This document shows, in pieces, positions 53,960 through 62,470 of a stretch of DNA of 64,000 nucleotides. The position numbers and the translations under genes are program-made. Location: assembly GCF_001613245.1 (NCBI RefSeq), contig NZ_BDBZ01000013.1, forward strand, positions 124,001-188,000, given 5' to 3'. Within the stretch, counting starts at the first letter, position 1, and each line of letters starts with the position of its first letter. Source of the DNA: Nocardia speluncae NBRC 108251 (GTDB taxonomy: Bacteria; Actinomycetota; Actinomycetes; Mycobacteriales; Mycobacteriaceae). A model generated the notes under the pieces. The model searched no databases, was not told the origin of the DNA, and saw nothing but the letters and a program-made list of their open reading frames with translations.

Positions 53960-54869
53960 CCGTCTCGTCACCGCTGCCGACGACGTGTTGGAGATTATCC
54001 AGTGGGACCAGGCGTACAACCGCAACGGGTTGAAGATCAACCGTACGGTAATGAACGTCCTTCGGACCTACGCCAACAACACGACGCTTAGGGTCGAGAA
54101 GATCTCCATAGCGAGGCTGGAAGAAGCTACCGGCCTTAGTCGTCGCGGGATCATTAAACAGATCCAGGAGAATATCGACGCGGGATGGTTGTCCAAGCCG
54201 AGCCGAGGCAACTCGGGTGGTTCGACCAACACGTACCAGCTGACCTATGGTCGGACTTCAGAGAGTCTTAAGGTAGTGAACTACAGTGCACACTATGATT
54301 CCCCTAGTGAACTACAGTTCACTACCCCTAGTGAACTAGAGTGCACTACCCTAGTGAACTACAGTGCACCACGTAGTGAACTAGAGTGCACACCTACTAC
54401 TCATATAACTACTCAAAAAGAAACTACTAATAAAACTACTCATATAGAGACCAGCGCTGAAGCGATGGGATCTGTAGATCCCTTGGAAGAGACCACCGGG
54501 GATTTTCCTTCCCTATCGGGAATCCCCGATGGTCGAGAGGAACCCTATGCGTTGGTTAACCGTGAAACTGGAAGTCAGTTAGGCTCGTCCGACCGGACGG
54601 CCGATACATCCCCGTTGGAGAACTCGACTATGAGCAATACAGTGGGCTCGTCGGCTCAGCCGTGCGGAGCATCGGCGTATGCGGTGTGCAAGAAAGATCC
54701 ATTCATGGATGACTACACGTGCAGTACTCACGATGAGTTCATTGAACCCGAACCCGAGGTTCTTCCTCCTCCGGTGTCTTCGTGGGGTAGACCCAAGTGC
54801 GGTAGCTCATCGTGTAGTGATCCCGAGTGCGCGGTTCATGGGGGGCTCTCACAGACTTGCCCTTTCTAA
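53940..54869 (+). CDS. O-like replication initiator containing its own origin
   Basis: 309 residues from ATG 53940. The N-terminal winged helix (about 20-100): V-M-N-V-L-R-T-Y-A-N-N-T-T-L, A-R-L-E-E-A-T-G-L-S-R-R-G-I-I-K-Q-I, then G-W-L-S-K-P-S. The middle (about 110-170) is low-complexity S-E-L-E/Q-C/F-T-T because it is written by DNA iterons. The C-terminal part is Cys-rich (S-S-S-C-S-D-P-E-C). This matches the layout of phage lambda O: DNA-binding N-domain, origin inside the gene, C-terminal domain that recruits host replication proteins. Cys-rich end is unusual. Confidence 0.75.
   Translation: MNTRTSNRLVTAADDVLEIIQWDQAYNRNGLKINRTVMNVLRTYANNTTLRVEKISIARLEEATGLSRRGIIKQIQENIDAGWLSKPSRGNSGGSTNTYQLTYGRTSESLKVVNYSAHYDSPSELQFTTPSELECTTLVNYSAPRSELECTPTTHITTQKETTNKTTHIETSAEAMGSVDPLEETTGDFPSLSGIPDGREEPYALVNRETGSQLGSSDRTADTSPLENSTMSNTVGSSAQPCGASAYAVCKKDPFMDDYTCSTHDEFIEPEPEVLPPPVSSWGRPKCGSSSCSDPECAVHGGLSQTCPF
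54274..54450. other. Iteron origin of replication with AT-rich unwinding stretch
   Basis: Five copies of the 18-bp sequence TAGTGAACTA-C/G-AGT-G/T-CAC begin at 54274, 54305, 54329, 54352 and 54374. The second copy contains a perfect palindrome GTGAACT-AC-AGTTCAC. Directly after them (54392-54450) lies an A/T-rich stretch with repeated ACTACT motifs, as expected for a DNA-unwinding element. All sit inside the initiator gene. Confidence 0.8.
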
Positions 54870-55023
54870 GCCCTTGGATTAGTCGGGGGTAGACAACTAC
54901 ACCAACCAGAGCCGTTAGGCCCTTAGCGTGGCAGTGAGACGCCTCTACGGCGCTCTCTATGCCTTCGAGAGATCCACTCTCTCAGGACGCTGGGGGCCTT
55001 TGTTGTGTGCTCATGAAAGAACC
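54870..55023. other. Noncoding stretch between initiator and HNH gene (possible cos or promoter region)
   Basis: 154 nt with no credible gene. It contains GAGAG-ATCCA-CTCTC, a small hairpin near 54968, and GC-rich runs. In HK97-like phages the cohesive-end site lies beside the HNH/terminase genes, so this is where I would look for one; nothing in the sequence proves it. Confidence 0.3.
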
Positions 55024-55389
55024 ATGAGTGATCTATTCAAGCCGTGTCTTGTATGCGGTGAACTATCCAAGGAATCCCGGTGCTCAGAACACCGGATAGT
55101 CAAGACATCGAACCGAGTCGTCAAGACTGACTCAACGCGTTGGAAGAAACTCAGCGCCAAGCTGAGAAAGCTCCAACCATGGTGCACCGAGTGCGGTGCA
55201 ACCAATGACCTGTGCGCAGACCACATCATTCCTGTCTCTGAACGTCCTGAACTCGTGTACGCGACGGAGAACATTCAGATTCTTTGCCGTAGATGCAACG
55301 GCAGGAAATCAGGATCACCACCGAGCGAAGCTCAACGAGCGGAGGTGGAACAACGTCTTAAGAACCGAAGGAAACCACGATGTATCTAG
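55024..55389 (+). CDS. HNH endonuclease (packaging-associated)
   Basis: 121 residues from ATG 55024. Zinc Cys pairs C-L-V-C-G and W-C-T-E-C, then the HNH core C-A-D-H-I-I-P-V, T-E-N-I-Q-I-L-C-R-R-C-N-G-R-K. HNH genes directly before the large terminase are typical of cos-packaging phages, where HNH and terminase act together to cut DNA. The gap to terL is 81 nt. Confidence 0.9.
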   Translation: MSDLFKPCLVCGELSKESRCSEHRIVKTSNRVVKTDSTRWKKLSAKLRKLQPWCTECGATNDLCADHIIPVSERPELVYATENIQILCRRCNGRKSGSPPSEAQRAEVEQRLKNRRKPRCI

Positions 55390-55470
55390 ATGACCAGGGG
55401 ATATACCCCCCTTTGATCGCTTCGCCCTCCCTCGTCCAGGCTTCCTTTCCGTTAGTAAAGGCGGGGTAAA

Positions 55471-56931
55471 ATGACGAGTAGGGTATCTGGCCGGAAAAAA
55501 GCGATTACGGCCGAACCGCTGGTTTTCAAGGGTTATCCACGGGATAGAGCCAAGCGGCGAGAACGATTCATTCGTGAGTACATCATCGTTCCTAAAGGCG
55601 TTGGAGCCGGTAAAAAAGTCAAACTTCGGGAGTTTCAGCAGGATATTATCCGTGGTTCATACAGTCCCGGCGTACGAACCTCGCTGGTCTCCATGCCACG
55701 AGCCAACGGTAAGACCGCCCTAGCGGCGATGCTGGGTCTCGCAGAGATGTTCGTCGGGGATATGTCCGCTGAGGTTCTTGTCGTGGCCTCGGATCAACGC
55801 CAGGCGTCGATTACGTTCAACCTGGCGCGGAGAATGGTCGAGCTGAGCCCTGTTCTCGCTGAGCGTGTACACGTCTACAAAGACAAGCTGTACTTGCCGG
55901 AGAATGACGCGACGCTTATTCCGTTGCCCGCTGATCCAAGCGCCCTACACGGCTGGGACCCGTCGCTAATGATCATCGATGAGCTTCACGTCGTTACCGA
56001 AGAGGTTTGGGAGGCGGTTACCTCGGTGACCGGTAAGCGTCCGGAGTCTTTGACCCTTGCTATCTCTACTCCGTCAGATTCTTCGGACTCGATCATGTGG
56101 AAGCTCGTTGAACACGGCCGGTCGGGTACTGACCCTGCATTCTTCCTGAAAGAATTCGGTGCCCCTGAAGGTTGTGCAGTAGATGACCATGAAGCGTGGT
56201 TGATCGCTAACCCTGCGATGTCCTGTACACAGCCGTTCTTGTCCGTGGATGGCATGGAGGCTGCTAGGCGTACTCTCCGTGAGCCTGTGTTCAGGCAGCT
56301 GCGACTAGGCCAGTGGGTGACCGGTACTGAGGCATGGTTGCCGTTCGGTGCGTGGGATGCATGCACAGACCATAGGGAAATCGGTAGGTCCAAAGTTGTC
56401 TTGGCGTTCGATGGTTCCGCTTCCGGTGACTCGACAGCGCTTATCGGATGCACTCTGGATGGACACGTATTCGTAGAGGGACTCTGGGAGAACCCCGGGG
56501 ATCAGCAATGGCGGGTACCGCGGGCGGATGTAGATACCGCGGTAGCAATGGCATTCGAGAAATACGACGTAGTAGAACTCGCCGCCGACCCGTGGGGTTG
56601 GCGTACCGAGATCGAATCGTGGGCTAAGCGCCACGGTGAGAAACGGGTTCTCGAATGGAACACCGCTGCCGCTCAGCGTATGGCACCGGCTACTGACCGG
56701 CTGTACCAAGCCGTAGTTACCGGGAACGTCACCCACGACGGTGACGCAAGGCTCTCCAAGCATCTAGCTCACTGCGTGGCTAAGCGAACACCGATGGGTG
56801 ACTTGGTTTCCAAAGACAAAAAGAATTCACCACGGAAGATAGACGCTGCGGTCGGTGCGATTATCGCGTTCGAGCGTGCTGCTATCCACGCGGGTAAATC
56901 ACGTAGGAAAGTAGGCAGCTTTGCCGCATGA
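55471..56931 (+). CDS. Phage terminase large subunit
   Basis: 486 residues. ATPase domain: Walker A-like P-R-A-N-G-K-T near 77, Walker B L-M-I-I-D-E-L-H near 165. Nuclease domain: V-L-A-F-D-G-S-A-S-G-D-S-T near 310 with the first catalytic Asp, D-P-W-G-W near 372 and K-I-D-A-A-V-G-A-I-I-A-F near 458. Cuts and pumps DNA into capsids. Full length, no frameshift. No small terminase is evident upstream. Start ATG 55471 after AAGGCGGGG. The portal gene overlaps its end. Confidence 0.95.
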   Translation: MTSRVSGRKKAITAEPLVFKGYPRDRAKRRERFIREYIIVPKGVGAGKKVKLREFQQDIIRGSYSPGVRTSLVSMPRANGKTALAAMLGLAEMFVGDMSAEVLVVASDQRQASITFNLARRMVELSPVLAERVHVYKDKLYLPENDATLIPLPADPSALHGWDPSLMIIDELHVVTEEVWEAVTSVTGKRPESLTLAISTPSDSSDSIMWKLVEHGRSGTDPAFFLKEFGAPEGCAVDDHEAWLIANPAMSCTQPFLSVDGMEAARRTLREPVFRQLRLGQWVTGTEAWLPFGAWDACTDHREIGRSKVVLAFDGSASGDSTALIGCTLDGHVFVEGLWENPGDQQWRVPRADVDTAVAMAFEKYDVVELAADPWGWRTEIESWAKRHGEKRVLEWNTAAAQRMAPATDRLYQAVVTGNVTHDGDARLSKHLAHCVAKRTPMGDLVSKDKKNSPRKIDAAVGAIIAFERAAIHAGKSRRKVGSFAA

Positions 56932-58165
56932 CGATTTGATCATAGAAATGGCTCAGCGCCTTGACGCTGGGTCTGCTAATAGGCACCGGTTGGAGTTGTA
57001 TTCGGCTGGAGAACAGCCGCTTACGTTCCTTGCTCCCGAGATTCGGGCAGCGCTGAACAACCGGCTGAGCCGGGTAAGCATCGGTGTACCTCGGATGCTG
57101 GTTGATGCTCTGGCAGAGCGTCTGAGGCTCACTGGTTTCGATGACTTGTCGGTCTGGGATCTTTTTCTCCAGAACGATATGGATCAGTTGTCCGGTGTCG
57201 TTCACCGAGAAGCGTTGACGCTGGGAAATTCCTACGTCACGGTCTGGGACAAAATCACCGTAGAGACAGCGCACCAGATGGTGACCATGGAGGACCCCGG
57301 AACCAGGGAGACGGTTGCAGGGTTCAAGCGCTGGGAGACCGATAAGACCACCGAAGGGGTTTTGTACCTTCCGAACACGATCGTTCGTCTCCGGGCCAAT
57401 CAGACGGGTGCAACGACCCAAGGGTTCGAGGTTGTTGACGAGCTGGAGAACCCGTTGGGTGTCGTCCCGGTGGTCCGGTTCAAGAATTCGGATCGCTTGC
57501 TGGGTGAGGGTGTCTCGGCTATGGAGCCGGTGTTGTCGTTGACCGATGCACTGACCAAGCTCACGACGGACATGCTCACGTCGTCCGAGTACTCGGCCCG
57601 GCCTCGCAGGTGGGCTACCGGTGTAGAGCTTGCCGAGCGTGATGTGTTGGACGACGAAGGTAACCCGACCGGAGAAACCGAAGCGGTTAACCCGTTTGGA
57701 GAGAACGACCGGATGATGATCAGCGAAGCGGCTGATTCGAAGTTCGGACAACTGCAAGGCGCTGACCTCGCCGCATACCAGAACGCTATCAATGTGATTA
57801 TGCGTCAGATCAGCGCGGTATCAGGGCTTCCGGAACACATGCTCGGCATCGGTGGGGATAACCCGACCTCTGCCGACGCTATGCGATCATCCGAATCTGC
57901 TCTGACTGCCAAAGCTGAGGCCAAACAATCCCAGTTCGGCCGCTCGTGGGAACAGGTGGCACGTCTGGCTATCGCTGCTCGCGATGGTGTCGACCCTGCG
58001 TCGGTGAGCGTGTCGGCACAGTGGGCCGATCCGGCTACCCGGTCGGTAGCTCAGGAAGCAGACGCCGTGGTGAAACTATTCTCCGCTGGTCTGCTCTCTC
58101 AAAGGTTCGCGCTTAAGCGTCTCGGCTATTCCGATGCCGAGGTTCGAGAAATCATCGCCAACTAA
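56921..58165 (+). CDS. Phage portal protein (SPP1 gp6-like)
   Basis: 414 residues, starting at TTG 56921 overlapping the terminase stop (ATG 56948 is an alternative). Portal signs: N-R-L-S-R-V-S-I-G-V-P-R-M-L-V-D near 50, L-G-N-S-Y-V-T-V-W near 103, L-T-D-A-L-T-K-L-T-T-D-M near 210 and I-S-A-V-S-G-L-P-E-H-M-L-G near 298. Forms the 12-mer DNA gateway at a capsid vertex. Intact. Confidence 0.93.
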   Translation: MPHDDLIIEMAQRLDAGSANRHRLELYSAGEQPLTFLAPEIRAALNNRLSRVSIGVPRMLVDALAERLRLTGFDDLSVWDLFLQNDMDQLSGVVHREALTLGNSYVTVWDKITVETAHQMVTMEDPGTRETVAGFKRWETDKTTEGVLYLPNTIVRLRANQTGATTQGFEVVDELENPLGVVPVVRFKNSDRLLGEGVSAMEPVLSLTDALTKLTTDMLTSSEYSARPRRWATGVELAERDVLDDEGNPTGETEAVNPFGENDRMMISEAADSKFGQLQGADLAAYQNAINVIMRQISAVSGLPEHMLGIGGDNPTSADAMRSSESALTAKAEAKQSQFGRSWEQVARLAIAARDGVDPASVSVSAQWADPATRSVAQEADAVVKLFSAGLLSQRFALKRLGYSDAEVREIIAN

Positions 58166-58183
58166 AAACTAGGAGAAATTCGT

Positions 58184-58600
58184 ATGACCGATCAGGTATC
58201 GGATACGAACAATATCGAGCTGGACTCGATAGAAGAACCGATTAACGACGAAGGAACAACGGACAATGACGACTCAGACACTTTCCCGCGAGCTTATGTC
58301 GAGAAACTACGTGCTGAGTCTGCTCAGTACCGTGTTAAATCTCAGTCTGCTGATGCTCTTGCTAATCGGCTTCATGTAGAACTCGTGAAAGCGACCGGTC
58401 GTCTCGCTGATCCTTCGGACCTGCCTTTTAATGAGGCTCATATCGATGATCCGGCAACCCTGGAGGCTGCTATTGATGAGCTGATTAAGAACAAACCTCA
58501 CCTTGCTTCCCGGAAACCGCGGGGCGATATCGGCCAGGGTGCAACCACTAAGACGGTTTCCACCGTCGACCTCGCGGCCCTTCTCAGGTCCCGCGCCTAA
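58184..58600 (+). CDS. Probable capsid scaffolding protein
   Basis: 138 residues. Acidic N-terminus (N-D-E-G-T-T-D-N-D-D-S-D), then a helical coiled region Y-V-E-K-L-R-A-E-S-A-Q-Y-R-V-K-S and a basic C-terminal end. Charge pattern, size and position between portal and capsid are those of scaffolding proteins. AGGAGA precedes ATG 58184. No protease gene is visible, as in phages whose scaffold is released intact. Confidence 0.75.
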   Translation: MTDQVSDTNNIELDSIEEPINDEGTTDNDDSDTFPRAYVEKLRAESAQYRVKSQSADALANRLHVELVKATGRLADPSDLPFNEAHIDDPATLEAAIDELIKNKPHLASRKPRGDIGQGATTKTVSTVDLAALLRSRA

Positions 58601-58716
58601 CAAATCATTCGGTACATCGGGGCCTGGCGCCCCCTTGTGCCGTGGTTAGTCCTGGCGACTACCGAAGTCCTTTATTCACGGGTGGCTTAACGCTGCCCTT
58701 TCATGAAAGGGTCGTA

Positions 58717-59556
58717 ATGACCAACTCCACTACTTCTGCCCCTGAACTGATTCAGGAACAGGTTTCCTCGCTGCTGGTTCAGCCGCTGGAGGCTGCTTCG
58801 GTTGTTTTGTCTTCGGGTCCTCAGATCTTCGATTCTTCGGAGCCGCTGCGTATTCCGACCGTGACCGCTGGCGTTGCTGCCGGTTTCGTCGCTGAGAATG
58901 CGCTGATCCCGGACGCTGATGTCGATTTCGGTGAAATTACTTTGATGCCTTCGAACCGTACGAGCATCAAAGCTATGACGAAGTTCAGCAATGAGCTTCT
59001 GCGACAGAGCACTGTCGGTCTGGACGCTGTCCTTAAGACTCGACTCGTTAGCGATGTGTCCAACGCTCTGGATACCGCTTTGCTGACCGGTGCGGGTACT
59101 TCGAACAGCATCACCGGCCTGATCAATCAGGCGGGCGTGCAGACCGGCGAACTCGATGTTGCCGATCCGGATACTCTGCTGGATGCTCTCGCTCTGGCTG
59201 CCGCTGCTGAAGTTACCCCGAACCGTTGGTTCATCTCGGGTGCTGATTTCTTCGCTCTGCGGAAGCTGAAGGAAGCCACCGGATCTAGCAAGTACCTGCT
59301 TGAAGAGAACGTCCACGCGGGTGCTACTTACTCGCTGTTCGGTATCCCGGTGACCGTTACCAACAAGCTCCCTGCCGGTAAGGCTGTGCTTGTCGACATG
59401 GCACAGGTGGCCGTGGTTCGGGACCTGGCCCCGTCGGTGACTGTGCTCTCCGAGCGGTTCGCCGAGTACGACCAGCAGGCTATCCGGGTGGTTACCCGGT
59501 ATGACCTGGGTCTGCTTCATCCCGAAGGCGTTGTTGTCCTGACGGACGTGGCGTAA
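58717..59556 (+). CDS. HK97-fold major capsid protein
   Basis: 279 residues from ATG 58717 (GAAAGGG upstream). HK97-type signs: R-I-P-T-V-T-A-G-V-A-A-G-F-V-A-E-N near 47, F-G-E-I-T-L-M-P-S-N-R-T near 72, L-L-T-G-A-G-T-S-N-S-I-T-G-L near 125 and F-G-I-P-V-T-V-T-N near 207. It lacks a long N-terminal delta domain, agreeing with a separate scaffold. Forms the capsid shell. Confidence 0.92.
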   Translation: MTNSTTSAPELIQEQVSSLLVQPLEAASVVLSSGPQIFDSSEPLRIPTVTAGVAAGFVAENALIPDADVDFGEITLMPSNRTSIKAMTKFSNELLRQSTVGLDAVLKTRLVSDVSNALDTALLTGAGTSNSITGLINQAGVQTGELDVADPDTLLDALALAAAAEVTPNRWFISGADFFALRKLKEATGSSKYLLEENVHAGATYSLFGIPVTVTNKLPAGKAVLVDMAQVAVVRDLAPSVTVLSERFAEYDQQAIRVVTRYDLGLLHPEGVVVLTDVA

Positions 59557-59558
59557 TC

Positions 59559-59873
59559 ATGGCTGCCGTTACGGGTGAACAAGTAGCGGCATTCCTTGGC
59601 CAAGCCACCAATACTGAATTGGTGGCTATGGCTTCGGCTCATGCCGTGGTGATTACGTCTATGGTCCGGGCCTACACCCGCGACGGGGGGTTTACCGCGA
59701 ATATCCCCAACGCTGAGATTGAAGCGGTTATCGTCACTGCTACGTCTCGTCTGGTGGCTAATCCGGAACAGTTGGATCAAACCGTGGGATCGGTAGGTGT
59801 CCGAGGAGGATTCACCGGTTTTAACCTCGCTGAACTAGCGGTGTTGAACCGGTACAGAAAGCGGGCGGCATGA
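59559..59873 (+). CDS. Head-tail connector / adaptor-like protein
   Basis: 104 residues starting 2 nt after the capsid stop. Helical, with M-V-R-A-Y-T-R-D-G-G-F and N-A-E-I-E-A-V-I-V-T-A-T-S-R-L, similar to gp6/gp15-type adaptors that bind beneath the portal. Overlaps the next gene by 4 nt. Assignment rests mainly on order and size. Confidence 0.75.
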   Translation: MAAVTGEQVAAFLGQATNTELVAMASAHAVVITSMVRAYTRDGGFTANIPNAEIEAVIVTATSRLVANPEQLDQTVGSVGVRGGFTGFNLAELAVLNRYRKRAA

Positions 59874-60229
59874 TCTTTCATGACCGGGTGACGGTCGTCT
59901 ACAAAATAGACGGACCTAAAGACCCGTTCAATAATCCGACGAAGATTGATGTCACGGTTCCGGATGTTCCAGCGGAAGTATTCTCGCTGGACTCTGATGT
60001 GTCAATATCGAGTGATCTAGCTTCGGTAATCAACCGGTACCGGCTCATCATCCATCCGATGGCAGATATCCCCGCTAAGAATGCAGTAAACGAACTGCGG
60101 TTCTCGTGGGGTCCGTATCAGGTGACCGGTAATTATTCTGGCCTGATAGCCGATGGTGCTGTAGAACGCCATGTGATCCGTGGTCGTCTGCACCATTACG
60201 AGGTCATCTGTAAATCAGTAGTCGGCTAG
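59870..60229 (+). CDS. Head-closure (stopper)-like protein
   Basis: 119 residues, beta-rich: F-H-D-R-V-T-V-V-Y-K, V-P-A-E-V-F-S-L-D and L-R-F-S-W-G-P-Y-Q-V-T-G near 82, as in gp16/HK97 gp7-type stoppers that close the filled head. It is the last rightward gene; a strong hairpin follows. No tail gene comes after it, which is unusual because tail genes normally begin here. Confidence 0.7.
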   Translation: MIFHDRVTVVYKIDGPKDPFNNPTKIDVTVPDVPAEVFSLDSDVSISSDLASVINRYRLIIHPMADIPAKNAVNELRFSWGPYQVTGNYSGLIADGAVERHVIRGRLHHYEVICKSVVG

Positions 60230-60245
60230 CTGTAGCCTGACCGGT

Positions 60246-60276
60246 GGTCGGGGGATGCTACCTACATCCCCCGGCC
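60246..60276. terminator. Bidirectional hairpin between head operon and integrase operon
   Basis: CGGGGGATG (60249) and CATCCCCCG (60265) form a 9-bp perfect stem around CTACCTA, extendable to 12 bp with one G-U pair. It separates the rightward head genes (end 60229) from the convergent leftward operon (end 60285), so it probably stops both. Confidence 0.8.
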
Positions 60277-60284
60277 CCAGGCAG

Positions 60285-60518
60285 TCAGTTAGACATCAGT
60301 CGCCACACCGTCAGGACACGAGCGCGTCCCGTGGCGCTGAGGTATCGGTGTTCCAGTTCTTTGGTGGCAGGTCCACCAAAATGCTTGTGTGCGGCGGCTA
60401 TATGCGCCGAACCGTAGCCGTAGCGTTCCTCGGTGAGGATGGACAGCGCCCCGTCTGCTTCCAGGTCGACCAGTGCCGGGAGGGTATCGCCGGAGAAGCT
60501 AGGCAGGGTGACAGTCAT
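60285..60518 (-). CDS. Unknown gene B of the integrase operon
   Basis: 77 residues from ATG 60518: M-T-V-T-L-P-S-F-S-G-D-T-L-P and later A-H-I-A-A-A-H-K-H-F-G-G-P-A, which resembles a short helical DNA-binding or adaptor module. Its ATG overlaps the stop of gene A (60518-60868). No family recognised. Third gene of the leftward integrase operon, last before the terminator. Confidence 0.65.
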   Translation of the reverse strand: MTVTLPSFSGDTLPALVDLEADGALSILTEERYGYGSAHIAAAHKHFGGPATKELEHRYLSATGRARVLTVWRLMSN

Positions 60519-60868
60519 CAGAACAAACCCTTCTGAACCGCCGGGATAACCGGCTTCCAAATATTCGTGTGTACGCTGAGTTCGTCGTCCCACTCGTGAA
60601 TCAGAAGCTCAAAAAATCCACAGTTCTCCAGCGCAATCATTGCGGTTACTATCTCGTCCGGCTCACCGATATTCTCGAGTGCCCCATCTTCAGGAACCCC
60701 AAGGGTTACACTCGCGTACTCCGGAGTCTCAGACCACGAGAACGGCAAAGTTTCCTGACTCGCCTCCTGCATGCCTCGGGCGATATACGCGGAGAGTGCG
60801 GATTCTGTATCGAAGAAATCCGGGTGAGTGTAGATGTCGAACAGCCAGCGATCCCAGTCGAATCCCAT
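60518..60868 (-). CDS. Unknown gene A of the integrase operon
   Basis: 116 residues, acidic, no TM segments: M-G-F-D-W-D-R-W-L-F-D-I-Y-T-H-P-D-F-F-D, then a central F-S-W-S-E-T-P-E-Y-A and E-D-G-A-L-E-N-I-G-E-P-D-E-I-V. Starts 1 nt after the integrase stop, so it is translationally linked to it. Could be a directionality factor, an accessory or defence gene; no motif decides. Confidence 0.65.
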   Translation of the reverse strand: MGFDWDRWLFDIYTHPDFFDTESALSAYIARGMQEASQETLPFSWSETPEYASVTLGVPEDGALENIGEPDEIVTAMIALENCGFFELLIHEWDDELSVHTNIWKPVIPAVQKGLF

Positions 60869-60869
60869 T

Positions 60870-62372
60870 TTAGTTTCCTATTCCGAGTGATTTACGAATC
60901 TCTTCTGCTCGGACCTCTCGCCGCTTGTTATGCTCTTCGGTTGATCCGATGTGCAAACGTTCGAGTAGATCCACGGGGATAATTACATTGGCGTACCAGG
61001 CACCGGATGCGCCTTTCTGGCCCTCTATCTTTACGTCTACGGTGATACCGGCGTCCGTCAAGGTTTTCCTACGCTCGGACCAATCAGCAGCGCGGAACAC
61101 TTGCCCCCACGTTTTCCCGGTCGGGATGTATTCCCAGTGAGCCTCGGTTACGGGAAGTTCTTCAAGTGTGGCAATCTTGGAGTCCAGCGCGGTTATTTGT
61201 TTGATCAGAGTATCCCGCGCACCGCGGGATTTGATCCCCTCCATGACCGCAGACAGCTCGGCTACAGCCTCACGAGCGGAGTTGAGTTCTTCGGTGTGGT
61301 TGCTAGCGGACACCCAACGGCGTTCTTCAAGCTCGTATTCGCCAAGCTCATCGATAAACATTTCTTCTAGGAGGTCCTCTATTTGCTTCGCTGGAATCTG
61401 TTTATGGTCCGGGTGGTTCTTGGTGCACCGGTAGTACCGGTAGTTCTTCCCCTCTTTGTTGTGGTCCATATGCGTAAAGTTACCGCCGCAGGTGGCACAC
61501 TTCGCTACACCGAGTAGCGGTGACGCGCTCCGGGTCCGTTTAGTGTTCGGGTTACGCCGTCGTTCTCTGGCGGCTTGCAGCCGGTTCCATTCATCCAGGG
61601 TTATCAACGGCTCCGCGAGCATCGCGGGTTCTCCCTGATCGTCCCGAACGACTTCACCCTTGTACGTCGCGTAGCCCAGCAGTGTTTTGGATTCGGTGAT
61701 CTGCCACAGCGTCATAGATTCCCACCGGGATTTCTTCCCGGTCGCAGTGGGTACCTTGTCCTCGGTCAAGTCGTGAGCTACTTCGGATACGGATTTACCC
61801 GAGATGATTTCGTTTACGATCCGTCGAACGATTTTCGAGTGTTCCGGATGAGCTTTCAGTTTCCATCCGACGTCGGCCCGGTATTTCTGGAACCCGTAGG
61901 GGACTGCTCCACCGGGGAACCTGCCGAGCTTCAACAGTTTCGCCCGAGAGGCGGAGGATCGTTCCGCTATGGCCTCTAGTTCACCTTCGGCGACACCGGC
62001 TATGACGTTGGCGACCAAGCGGCCTATCCAGTTGCTCAGGTCGATCTGATCCGAGATGCACACCAACGCCTTGTTGTGGTCCAAGCACCAGCCGAACAAC
62101 TTGTTCAGCGGGATCACTCGGCGCCCGAACCGGTCGAGCTTCCACCCAACCAACAAGTCGTACTTGTCTGAACCTGTGTCGGTGAGCCAGGGCCCTAGGC
62201 CCTTGGTATCAAACGGGTCGACGGACCCGGATACGTCCCGGTCTACAGCCCAGCCGACCACGACATGCCCGTGCATGTCAGCCCACTGCTGTATCAGTTC
62301 TTCTTGTCGTTCCAGCGAGGTTGATTCCTCGGTTGCCCTGGAGATACGGAGTCTTCCTACTACTCTTGCCAT
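60870..62372 (-). CDS. int: Large serine integrase
   Basis: 500 residues. Resolvase domain with catalytic Ser11 in R-L-R-I-S-R, then D-R-D-V-S-G-S-V-D-P-F and L-V-G-W-K-L-D-R-F-G-R-R (catalytic Arg region). Recombinase domain G-A-V-P-Y-G-F near 155, zinc ribbon C-A-T-C-G...Y-R-C near 310 and a coiled coil (about 365-410). Similar in outline to Bxb1 integrase. It catalyses attP x attB recombination, here within nrdF. Its own ribosome site is weak (only AGG), and the orphan nrdF mini-ORF stops 9 nt before its ATG, so reinitiation may be used. Confidence 0.95.
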   Translation of the reverse strand: MARVVGRLRISRATEESTSLERQEELIQQWADMHGHVVVGWAVDRDVSGSVDPFDTKGLGPWLTDTGSDKYDLLVGWKLDRFGRRVIPLNKLFGWCLDHNKALVCISDQIDLSNWIGRLVANVIAGVAEGELEAIAERSSASRAKLLKLGRFPGGAVPYGFQKYRADVGWKLKAHPEHSKIVRRIVNEIISGKSVSEVAHDLTEDKVPTATGKKSRWESMTLWQITESKTLLGYATYKGEVVRDDQGEPAMLAEPLITLDEWNRLQAARERRRNPNTKRTRSASPLLGVAKCATCGGNFTHMDHNKEGKNYRYYRCTKNHPDHKQIPAKQIEDLLEEMFIDELGEYELEERRWVSASNHTEELNSAREAVAELSAVMEGIKSRGARDTLIKQITALDSKIATLEELPVTEAHWEYIPTGKTWGQVFRAADWSERRKTLTDAGITVDVKIEGQKGASGAWYANVIIPVDLLERLHIGSTEEHNKRREVRAEEIRKSLGIGN

Positions 62373-62373
62373 G

Positions 62374-62405
62374 GGTTCAACCTACGGCATAGATGACACC
62401 CGATC
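62374..62405. other. attR: junction of element right end and original nrdF start
   Basis: GGTTCAACCTACG (62374-62386) is the element-side arm; the core ACCCGATC is at 62398-62405. Beyond it the leftward strand reads the native nrdF start M-K-L-I-D. Matching attL bases extend to GA-A/C-ACCCGATC-A/G-AT with two mismatches. The predicted centre of the two arms falls at the left edge of the core, consistent with the crossover. Confidence 0.85.
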
Positions 62406-62417
62406 GATGAGCTTCAT
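62382..62417 (-). pseudogene. Orphaned 5' end of nrdF (11 codons)
   Basis: ATG at 62417 with GGAAG just upstream, then K-L-I-D-R-V-S; codons after the core are element sequence (S-M-P) and a TAG at 62382. The first eight residues are the normal NrdF start, continuing in the real gene at the other end of the element as S-A-I-N-W. It now acts as a tiny ORF directly before the integrase ATG. Confidence 0.9.
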
Positions 62418-62470
62418 GCTGCTTCCACACCCTTCCCAACGAATCCGACGACAACCCTGCGCGTGCCGTA

